NCBI GenBank assembly: GCA_021828605.1
Contig: JAJZEG010000111.1
Span: 1-6,002, forward strand
From: Pseudomonadota bacterium
Lineage (GTDB): Bacteria > Pseudomonadota > Alphaproteobacteria > Acetobacterales > Acetobacteraceae
Reading direction: 5' to 3'
Length of the DNA stretch: 6,002 bases
The notes under the pieces are model-generated. The model was not told where the DNA came from. It made no database searches and saw only the letters and a program-made list of their open reading frames with translations. Positions 1-5,901 of the stretch are shown here, one piece after another (the stretch's first letter is position 1; the number at the start of each line of letters is the position of its first letter). A program made the position numbers and the translations under genes.

Positions 1-729
1 AATGCCCAACGCCGCATTGAACGCGGTCGCGGTCGCCAGCGCATCCTGCCCGGTCATCGCATCGACCACCAGCAACGTCTCCACCGGCGTCACCAGCGCG
101 CTGATCGCCTTAACCTCGGCCATCAGCGCGTCATCAATGCTCAACCGCCCGGCCGTGTCCAAAATCACCACGTCGAACACTTCGCGCCGCCCGGTCTCCA
201 TCGCCCGCTTGGCAATTTGCTCCGGCGTCTCCCCAGCAATAATCGGCAAGGAGGCCACACCCGCGCGCTCAGCCAGCTGTGCCAGCTGTAATTGCGCCGC
301 CGGACGCTGGGTATCGAGGCTGGCCAGCAATACTTTTTTGCGCTGCTTATCCTTGAGCAACAGGCCAATTTTGCCCGATGTGGTGGTTTTACCCGAGCCT
401 TGCAGCCCGACCATCAAAAACGGAATCGGCGTCGCCGCATTCAAATTCAGCGCCGCGCCGCCTTCACCGCCCAGCGCCTCGACCAGCGCATCATGGACGA
501 TTTTCACCACTTGCTGACCGGGCGAAACCGACTTCAAAACGTCAGCGCCCACCGCCTGCAAGCGCACCTTGGCAATGAAATCACGCACCACCGGCAAAGC
601 AACGTCGGCCTCCAACAGCGCAAGACGAATCTCGCGCATGGCCTCCATAACGTCACTTTCTGACAATGCGCCGCGCCGACGAAGCCGGTCAAACACATCG
701 CCAAGCTTGCCCGAGAGGGCGTCAAACAT
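1..729 (-). CDS. ffh: Signal recognition particle GTPase Ffh (SRP54), N-terminal part
   Basis: Ffh binds 4.5S RNA to form the signal recognition particle, which takes ribosomes making inner-membrane proteins to the receptor FtsY. The window holds 243 codons from the ATG at 729-727 to the left edge. They cover the helical N domain (about residues 1-85) and much of the GTPase G domain. Visible motifs are the P-loop GLQGSGKTTTSGK (108-120), DTQRPAAQ (139-146), DTAGR (191-195) and the conserved LLVVDAMTGQDA (about 218-229). The methionine-rich RNA-binding M domain is beyond the edge; the family is usually about 450-500 residues. The start is supported by GGAGAG six bases upstream and by the typical opening MFDALSGKLGDVFDRL. 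The gene diverges from the GGDEF-EAL gene. No frameshift is seen. The assignment is firm; FtsY shares the G domain but lacks this N-terminus. Confidence 0.97.
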   Translation of the reverse strand, partial: MFDALSGKLGDVFDRLRRRGALSESDVMEAMREIRLALLEADVALPVVRDFIAKVRLQAVGADVLKSVSPGQQVVKIVHDALVEALGGEGGAALNLNAATPIPFLMVGLQGSGKTTTSGKIGLLLKDKQRKKVLLASLDTQRPAAQLQLAQLAERAGVASLPIIAGETPEQIAKRAMETGRREVFDVVILDTAGRLSIDDALMAEVKAISALVTPVETLLVVDAMTGQDALATATAFNAALGI

Positions 730-768
730 TTATTCTCTCCACATCACTCAACGCGCAGGCGCCCATCC

Positions 769-791
769 ATGCATCAGCCCAACCGATGCAT
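769..791. repeat. Perfect 7-bp inverted repeat in the ffh leader
   Basis: ATGCATC and GATGCAT are exact reverse complements separated by 9 bases. They lie 40-62 bases upstream of the ffh ATG. In ffh mRNA this could form a small hairpin, or in DNA it could be a dimeric operator. It has no T-run, so it is not an intrinsic terminator. The structure is seen directly; any function is inferred. Confidence 0.45.
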
Positions 792-807
792 CCAACGCAA
801 AACACGC

Positions 808-830
808 CGCGGTGCGACACTCGCAGCGCG
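808..830. repeat. Imperfect GC-rich hairpin upstream of ffh
   Basis: The arms 808-817 and 821-830 pair over nine of ten positions around a 3-base loop (CAC). The one mismatch is 812/826 (G-G on the plus strand). Four outer pairs are pure G/C. In the ffh direction it is followed within a few bases by GTGTTTTG, a poor U-tract, so termination or attenuation is possible but not convincing. It lies about 80-100 bases upstream of ffh. Confidence 0.35.
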
Positions 831-921
831 ACGGATCACCCCCTTTGCCTCACCCTCCCCCCCGCGTCAAGCGCCGTTCGCATCGCCATAATGGGGCCGC
901 ACGCGGAATAGTTGCGCATTA

Positions 922-950
922 CTGACCAAAACCATTAAGCTAATTGTAAT
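922..950 (+). promoter_or_regulatory. Sigma70-like promoter for the GGDEF-EAL gene
   Basis: CTGACC (922-927; 4 of 6 matches to TTGACA) and TGTAAT (945-950; 5 of 6 matches to TATAAT) are separated by exactly 17 bases in the only AT-rich patch of the intergenic region. Transcription would start near 957, giving a leader of about 45 bases before the ATG at 1002. That is too short for a c-di-GMP riboswitch. The match is by eye, and the -35 element is weak. Confidence 0.5.
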
Positions 951-977
951 CATTTCCCGCTACACCGTGTCATCGAC

Positions 978-1012
978 AGGAGAAGTGCGTGACCCGCCAT
1001 TATGGATATTGA
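978..1012 (+). promoter_or_regulatory. Shine-Dalgarno and 7-codon minicistron overlapping the GGDEF-EAL start
   Basis: AGGAG at 978-982 is the only strong ribosome-binding sequence before the large gene, but it is 19 bases from the ATG at 1002. It is 6 bases from a GTG at 989 that opens a short frame (GTG ACC CGC CAT TAT GGA TAT) ending in TGA at 1010-1012. That stop lies just past the ATG at 1002, a geometry that would allow termination-reinitiation or translational coupling. The frame could also be chance. An in-frame TGA at 990-992 rules out a longer N-terminus for the large protein, except for the single upstream codon ATT at 999. Confidence 0.35.
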
Positions 1013-4000
1013 TCTTGAACCCAAACGCCTAGCGCTGGTGCAGCGTTATACCGCGCTGCTCCCGCGGTTTAGTGCTTTGCTTGACCGCTTCGCCGAGCGG
1101 GCGGCGGGGCTGCTCGCCGCGCCCATCGGTTTGGTTACCTTGATCGATCATGAAACCGTCTGGGTTGCCGGGCAAACCGGCCCGCATCTCAGCGCCCTCC
1201 CGCGCCACACCTCCTTCTGCACCCAGGTCTTGCATCAAGGCTGCCCACTCTTAATCCCCGATTCCTCCCAAAATCCGCGCTTCACCGCTCTGCCCGAACG
1301 GTTTTACGCCGGTGTGCCGCTGCGCAGCGCGGATGGTTTTTGCATCGGCACCGTCTGCGTCCTCGATACCCATGCGCGCACCGATATCGGTGACCACCAT
1401 CTATCGATGCTGCAAATCCTGGCCGATCAGCTGATCTCCGAACTCGATCTCCACGAACGGATTGCGGATCAGGATCAGCGGCTCGCCGAATTTACCTTCC
1501 GCCAGGAACTGAACGCGAGCCTGGCGCGCAAAGGCGATTTTCGGGAGTCACTCACCAGCACCTTAAGTTATTGGTGCGCAACCTTGGGCGCCGATTATTT
1601 CCTGGTGCCCCGGATCCGCTCGGATGGGCAAACCTGCCGGATTATCGTCGCGGTCGCCGCCCTGCTCGCGGGCGGGCCCTACCCGCTCGATCAAATCGGC
1701 TGTGGCACCGCACTCGCCACCCATCCCCTTTCGCCAAGCGGGATGAACCAAGCGCAAGCAGAGCCCGACGCAACAATCACCGTCGCTGATACCGGCCTGC
1801 TCGATGCCACATCGTTGGATGGCAGTGGCGCGCTGAGCGGCTTGGTGACCGCTGGTTTGCGCCAGCAATTCGCCGTTCCGATGGTTTTAGGCGGCCAGCA
1901 TTTCGCCATTGCCATCGGCTATGTCGCCCCGCCCGATCCGGTCAGCGTCGTGCGTTTGATGCGCGATACCGCAGTTGCCGTCTCGCCCTTGTTGCAGGGG
2001 CGCATTCGCGAACTGAAAATCGAGCATGCGCAATATCAGCTCAGCCGCGCCAATCTGGCATTACGCGCTCTGGTCGCCTGTGCCCAAAGCCTCGCCCGCG
2101 CCGCGAGCGAGGCGGCGTTGATCCAATCGATTTGTAAAATACTGGTCGATTCCGGCCAATATCGGGTCGCCTCGATCTGCTTCGCCGAACCAGGCCCCGA
2201 CCGCCGACTCCGCATCGCCGCCGCCGCAGGGCTCAGCGCGGAAGCACGCGCGCAAGTCGAAATGAGCTGGCGTGACGATGCGTCAGGCCAAGGCCCCTCC
2301 GGCGTCGCGGTTCGGGAAAATCGGGTAGTGGTCCTCGCCAACGTCGCCGAGGCGCCGAGCTACGCGCCCTGGCGGCCGATCGCGCTGGAACATGGCTATA
2401 ATATCGGTATCGCTTTGCCGTTAGCGGATCAAACCGGTACGGCCTTCGGCGCGCTGACCGTGTTTGGCATCGCGGAGCAGGGTTCGATTGACCGCCAGGA
2501 ACTCAACCTGCTGACCGAACTCGCCTCGAATCTCGCCGCCGGAATCGGCATGCGCCGCGAACGCGCCCGCGCCGCGCTGGCGGTGATGCGCGAACAAATC
2601 GACCGTGATCGCGCGGAATCCGCCCGCCGGATCAGCGAACAACGGCTGGCCCAGCTGCTCGATGCGAGCCCCACCGTGATTTACGGGCTGGAACCCGAAG
2701 CCGGCGCGACCGATTTGGCGTCGTTCCGCGTGGTTGAAATCAGCTCAAATCTGGAGCGTTTGTTCGGCCATAAACCCCAGCACGCCCTCGCCCCCGATTG
2801 GTGGTGGCGCCACGTCCACCCCGCAGACCGCACCGAAGCCTTGATCAACATCAACCGCTTAACCACTGAATCCGCCGTGGTCCATAGCTACCGGATCGCC
2901 CGTGCGGATGGCAGCTATCGCTGGGTGCGCGATGAATTATCCCTCATCTCCGATCCCAACGGCAAACCCCTGCGCATTGTCGGCGCCTGGGTCGATATTA
3001 CCGAGAAACAAATCGCCGATGTCGAAATCAACCGCCTCGCCTACCAAGACACCCTAACCGGCCTCGCGAACGACCATCGCTGGCGCGCCATGCTGGCTGA
3101 AGCCTTCGCACCCCCCACATTTTTGCCCCCCGCTTCGCCCATCGCTTGGCCCGCTCCCGGTCCATCAACCCTCCCTCAAACAAAATGGGGGATCTTTCTG
3201 CTCGAACTCGAAGGATTATCCCAAATCGGCGAAGTCTGGGGCCAGCCGGTGGTCGATGCGGTGGTCAAGGAATGTGCCCGGCGGCTGCAATCAGCCCTGC
3301 GCGCGAGCGATGGTTTGGCACGGCTGACGCCCAGCCGGTTCGGCGTGCTGCTCAGCGGCCTTTCCACCCTGAAAACCGGACGCGCCACCGCCCAACTGCG
3401 CCTGCGCGAAATCGCCCGAAAACTCGCCCGGCGCATCGCCAGCCCGATCCGCGTCGGCGAACGGACCTGCCACGTCACCGCAACTATCGGCATCGCCGCC
3501 CCCCCGGATGATGCTCCCTCGATTGAGGCGATGATGCAATCCGCAGATATCGCGTTGAACGCCGCCCGCGCGCAGCGCGACACCGCGCGCACCGTGGGCG
3601 CCATCGCTCAATTCAGCCCGCCCATGCAACAAGCGGTCACCGCCCGCCACACCATCGAATCCGAATTACGCACCGGCCTGAACGATGAGCGGTTCGAACT
3701 CTGGTTGCAATCGCAAGTGGATAATGCGGGCCGCGTGGTCGGGGCCGAAGCCCTGCTGCGCCTGCGCAGCGCAAATGGCAGCCTGATTCCGCCCGGCCTA
3801 TTCATCCCCATCGCCGAGGCCACCGGGCTGATCAGCCGCCTCGGCGCGGTGGTACACGCCAAAGCCTGCGCCATTCTCGCCAGCACGCCCGAAGCAATCC
3901 TGCCCCGCCTCTCAATCAATGTCAGCCCGCGCGAGCTGCACCGCGCCGATTTCGTCCGCCGCCTGTGCCATCAAATCCGCGATTTCGGGATCGCACCGCA

Positions 4001-4427
4001 CCGCCTGATCCTGGAAATCACCGAAAGCACCTTGATCGAGCGGCCCGAAGCGGTCGTGCTCAAACTCAATGCTTTGCGTGCGTTCGGCTTTAACCTCTCG
4101 ATTGATGATTTCGGCACCGGCTATTCGAGCCTCGCTTCTTTGCGCTCCCTGCCCATCCAGGAAATCAAGCTTGATCGGAGCTTTATCAGCGATCTACCCG
4201 ATCAGATGCGCAGTGTCGGTCTGGTCAAAGCCATGCTGACCATGGCCAGGCGCGTCGGCTTCAGCGTGGTCGCCGAGGGCGTCGAAACCGAAGCGCAGGC
4301 CCATTTCCTGCAAAAAGCGGGCTGCCCGACCCTGCAAGGCTATCTTTTTGGCCGTCCGATCCCGGCTACCGACTGGCTGGCCCAACCCGCACCGCTTGAT
4401 CCTTTGATCATTCTAGCTCCGCCTTGA
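1002..4427 (+). CDS. Multi-sensor c-di-GMP phosphodiesterase: GAF / GAF-like / GAF / PAS / degenerate GGDEF / EAL
   Basis: The protein has 1141 residues, no signal peptide and no membrane segment, so it should be cytosolic. In order: GAF (about 15-150, with HTSFC at 69-73 and RFYAGVPL at 100-107); a poorly conserved, probably GAF-like region (about 160-345); a second clear GAF (about 350-515); a charged linker helix (about 515-550); a PAS_3-type domain (546-670, with WWWRHVHPADR from 600); a GGDEF fold (676-850); and EAL (about 880-1125). The GGDEF signature reads TPSRF at 776-780, and the usual DxD metal-site segment reads LELEG, so cyclase activity should be lost. The EAL domain keeps E916-A-L, N973, E1005, D1035-D1036, K1056, E1092 and Q1112, the residues known to bind metal and substrate in this family. 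It should therefore hydrolyse c-di-GMP to pGpG. The signal sensed cannot be read from the sequence. The ATG start is bounded by the upstream TGA at 990; its own ribosome-binding site is poorly spaced. Confidence 0.93.
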   Translation: MDIDLEPKRLALVQRYTALLPRFSALLDRFAERAAGLLAAPIGLVTLIDHETVWVAGQTGPHLSALPRHTSFCTQVLHQGCPLLIPDSSQNPRFTALPERFYAGVPLRSADGFCIGTVCVLDTHARTDIGDHHLSMLQILADQLISELDLHERIADQDQRLAEFTFRQELNASLARKGDFRESLTSTLSYWCATLGADYFLVPRIRSDGQTCRIIVAVAALLAGGPYPLDQIGCGTALATHPLSPSGMNQAQAEPDATITVADTGLLDATSLDGSGALSGLVTAGLRQQFAVPMVLGGQHFAIAIGYVAPPDPVSVVRLMRDTAVAVSPLLQGRIRELKIEHAQYQLSRANLALRALVACAQSLARAASEAALIQSICKILVDSGQYRVASICFAEPGPDRRLRIAAAAGLSAEARAQVEMSWRDDASGQGPSGVAVRENRVVVLANVAEAPSYAPWRPIALEHGYNIGIALPLADQTGTAFGALTVFGIAEQGSIDRQELNLLTELASNLAAGIGMRRERARAALAVMREQIDRDRAESARRISEQRLAQLLDASPTVIYGLEPEAGATDLASFRVVEISSNLERLFGHKPQHALAPDWWWRHVHPADRTEALININRLTTESAVVHSYRIARADGSYRWVRDELSLISDPNGKPLRIVGAWVDITEKQIADVEINRLAYQDTLTGLANDHRWRAMLAEAFAPPTFLPPASPIAWPAPGPSTLPQTKWGIFLLELEGLSQIGEVWGQPVVDAVVKECARRLQSALRASDGLARLTPSRFGVLLSGLSTLKTGRATAQLRLREIARKLARRIASPIRVGERTCHVTATIGIAAPPDDAPSIEAMMQSADIALNAARAQRDTARTVGAIAQFSPPMQQAVTARHTIESELRTGLNDERFELWLQSQVDNAGRVVGAEALLRLRSANGSLIPPGLFIPIAEATGLISRLGAVVHAKACAILASTPEAILPRLSINVSPRELHRADFVRRLCHQIRDFGIAPHRLILEITESTLIERPEAVVLKLNALRAFGFNLSIDDFGTGYSSLASLRSLPIQEIKLDRSFISDLPDQMRSVGLVKAMLTMARRVGFSVVAEGVETEAQAHFLQKAGCPTLQGYLFGRPIPATDWLAQPAPLDPLIILAPP

Positions 4428-4452
4428 CGAAACGCCCCGCCAAGCGGACACT
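4424..4452 (+). promoter_or_regulatory. Weak candidate promoter for the aldolase-like gene
   Basis: TTGACG (4424-4429; 5 of 6 matches) overlaps the stop codon of the phosphodiesterase gene. After 17 bases comes GACACT (4447-4452; 3 of 6 matches). The start would be near 4459, leaving a short leader. The -10 element is poor. If it does not work, the aldolase-like gene depends on read-through from the upstream gene; no intrinsic terminator is visible between the two. Confidence 0.2.
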
Positions 4453-4465
4453 CATTTTCAGAGTG
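4449..4465 (+). other. Small hairpin abutting the Shine-Dalgarno of the aldolase-like gene
   Basis: CACTC (4449-4453) and GAGTG (4461-4465) pair perfectly around a 7-base loop. The stem ends one base before GGAG at 4466-4469, the ribosome-binding site of the gene starting at 4477. A 5-bp stem is weak and common by chance. A role in translation is speculative. Confidence 0.2.
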
Positions 4466-4476
4466 GGAGAGAAATC

Positions 4477-5271
4477 ATGAATGTCACAACACGCGCGACC
4501 CCGCCTGCCGGGATCGATGCCGCCGAATGGAAAATCCGCTGCGATCTCGCCGCGTTATATCGGCTGGTCGCCCATTTCCGGATGACCGACTTCATCTACA
4601 CCCATATCAGTGCGCGCCTGCCCGGGCCGGATCACCACTTCCTGATCAATGATTACGGGGTGATGTTCCACGAAATGCGCGCCAGCGACCTGGTCAAAAT
4701 CGATCTCGAGGGCAACCGCGTCGAAACCCAAGGCCAGTCGGGCAAGCGGGTCAACCAAGCCGGCTTCACCATCCATTCCGCCATCCACGCTGCCCGCCCG
4801 GATCTGATGTGCGTGATCCACACCCACACCGCCGCCGGCATCGCCGTCGCCGCCCAGGAGCATGGCTTGCTGCCAATCAGCCAGCACGCCCTGAAATTCT
4901 ATGATTGCCTCTCTTATCACGGCTATGAAGGCATCGCGCTCGACCTCGATGAACGCGACCGCATCGTCGCCGATCTCGGCCAGAACAAAGCGATGATCCT
5001 GCGCAATCACGGCCTGCTGGTCGGCGGGGCGAGCATCGCCGAAGCCTTCCTCGAAATCTATTTTCTGGAGCGCGCCTGTCAGGCCCAGGTCGCCGCACTC
5101 TCGGGCGGCGCAAAACTGGTGATCCCGCCGCGCGCCGTGTGCGAACACACCGCCGGCCAATACCGCATGGATAGCGGTGCCCGCGCCGGCCATGCCGAAA
5201 TGGCCTGGCAATCCGCCCTGCGCCTGGTCGATGACGGCGCCAGCCGCGCCATCGGCGATTATTGGAGCTAA
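4477..5271 (+). CDS. Class II aldolase/adducin-family protein
   Basis: The 264-residue protein has the single-domain FucA/RhaD/adducin head fold (about residues 20-235), close to full family length. Family zinc ligands are visible: H115 and H117 in IHTHTAAG, and H178 in LRNHGLLVGG. Aligning RPD-HTH with E. coli L-fuculose-1-phosphate aldolase puts G96 where that enzyme has catalytic Glu73 (here VNQAGFTIH). Classical aldolase activity is therefore doubtful; it may be a decarboxylase, epimerase-like or other carbonyl enzyme, substrate unknown. The start is set by GGAG at 4466-4469, seven bases before the ATG. The gene lies 49 bp after the phosphodiesterase gene on the same strand with no clear terminator between them, so co-transcription is possible though no functional tie is evident. 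Its stop is 3 bp from that of the convergent MaoC-like gene. Confidence 0.93.
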   Translation: MNVTTRATPPAGIDAAEWKIRCDLAALYRLVAHFRMTDFIYTHISARLPGPDHHFLINDYGVMFHEMRASDLVKIDLEGNRVETQGQSGKRVNQAGFTIHSAIHAARPDLMCVIHTHTAAGIAVAAQEHGLLPISQHALKFYDCLSYHGYEGIALDLDERDRIVADLGQNKAMILRNHGLLVGGASIAEAFLEIYFLERACQAQVAALSGGAKLVIPPRAVCEHTAGQYRMDSGARAGHAEMAWQSALRLVDDGASRAIGDYWS

Positions 5272-5274
5272 TTC

Positions 5275-5694
5275 TTAACGCCCCTGAAGCAACACACCCT
5301 GGCTGGTGCCGCTGACCGCCACCTCACCGGTCGCATCCAAAGTCAGCGTCCCAACACAGGTCACCACCATGCCCGTGCCGGGTTTGGGTTCTAAGCCCGT
5401 AACCTCCCAAGCGATGGTCGCATGCGCCTCCATCGGCACCGGACGGCGAAACCGGAACGAAAACCCCATGCCAACCGTCGGGCCGACTTGCGCAAAATAG
5501 GTCGCGGTCAGCCCCATCATCAGCGCCGTGGTCTGCGTCCCCGAGGCAATCAACCCGCCAAAGCGCGACTGTGCCGCCACCTGCGCATCGTGATGCAGCG
5601 GATTGCAATCCCCCGCCGCCCGCGCGAAAGCCTGCGACGCCGCCGTCTCGAAATGATGGGTGATCGCAAACCGATCACCGATTTTAACCTCCAT
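5275..5694 (-). CDS. MaoC-like (R)-specific enoyl-CoA hydratase / hot-dog-fold dehydratase
   Basis: This small single hot-dog protein has 139 residues counted from the ATG at 5694-5692. MaoC-type hydratases add water to trans-2-enoyl-CoA or related thioesters, and some supply (R)-3-hydroxyacyl-CoA for polyhydroxyalkanoate synthesis. The hydratase signature is intact near the N-terminus: AAGDCNPLHHDAQVAAQSRF, with the catalytic Asp and His, followed by GGLIASGTQT. A downstream FRFRRPVP segment matches the strand that follows the active site in the family. The length is that of single-domain members (about 130-160). The start is ambiguous: TTG 5703, GTG 5700, GTG 5697 and ATG 5694 are all in frame. 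AGGG lies about 7 bases before GTG 5697 and 10 before the ATG. I chose the ATG; the alternatives add one to three residues. The substrate is unknown, and with no partner gene beside it phaJ is not justified. Confidence 0.9.
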   Translation of the reverse strand: MEVKIGDRFAITHHFETAASQAFARAAGDCNPLHHDAQVAAQSRFGGLIASGTQTTALMMGLTATYFAQVGPTVGMGFSFRFRRPVPMEAHATIAWEVTGLEPKPGTGMVVTCVGTLTLDATGEVAVSGTSQGVLLQGR

Positions 5695-5709
5695 CACCAC
5701 CAATCCCTA

Positions 5710-5739
5710 ATTTTATCAATAATTTCATCATCTTGTCAC
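5710..5739 (-). promoter_or_regulatory. Sigma70-like promoter of the MaoC-like gene
   Basis: Read on the minus strand, GTGACA (5739-5734; 5 of 6 matches to TTGACA) and TAAAAT (5715-5710; 5 of 6 matches to TATAAT) are separated by 18 bases in an unusually AT-rich patch. The predicted start, about 7 bases past the -10, falls near 5702-5704. That is at or just before the first possible start codon, which implies a leaderless or nearly leaderless mRNA. A short inverted repeat, ATCAT/ATGAT (5727-5744), overlaps the -35 and could be an operator half-site pair. Confidence 0.55.
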
Positions 5740-5901
5740 ATGATACCGCCTTAACCCGGCGCCAACCCGCGTACCCACGACCGATCTTGCCCGCCGCCCC
5801 GATAAGTGGCAATCCCTCGGCGTGTTTTCGAATACGCTCCTGCCAACCGCGCGCGTCGCTCGACATTTTCGGGCAGGGTTCAGACTCAAAGGGGATTGAT
5901 T

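Noticed and set aside
857..863. Run of seven C as a possible phase-variation tract
   Set aside because: It is intergenic, short, and outside the -10/-35 spacing of any promoter I can support.
865..870. TTGACG on the minus strand as the -35 of ffh
   Set aside because: At the proper spacing the sequence is G-rich (CAAAGG) and does not resemble a -10 element.
2..925. Several plus-strand frames antisense to ffh and into the intergenic region
   Set aside because: They are shadows of the GC-rich ffh codons; the products are low-complexity and match no family I recognise.
951..1001. c-di-GMP riboswitch in the leader of the phosphodiesterase gene
   Set aside because: The predicted leader is only about 45 bases and I see no conserved GEMM-type motifs or stems.
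730..1001. 4.5S RNA gene next to ffh
   Set aside because: The conserved SRP RNA core (GGAAGGAAGCA-like) is absent on both strands.
3176..3919. Long minus-strand frames within the GGDEF-EAL gene
   Set aside because: They mirror the codon bias of the real gene on the other strand, with no motifs and overlapping one another.
4397..4410. TGATC-CTTT-GATCA hairpin near the end of the phosphodiesterase gene as a terminator
   Set aside because: It has a 5-bp AT-containing stem inside the coding sequence with no T-run after it.
5727..5744. CRP/FNR-type site suggested by TGTGA near the maoC -35
   Set aside because: Only one half-site is present; the symmetrical partner needed for a CRP or FNR box is missing.
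5860..5865. TCGACA as the -35 of galU
   Set aside because: The best -10 at 17 bases has only about three matches, so I could not support a promoter here.
5684..5866. 60-codon minus-strand frame upstream of and overlapping the MaoC-like gene
   Set aside because: It overlaps the maoC promoter and the maoC 5' end in another frame, has no recognisable domain and lacks a clear ribosome-binding site.
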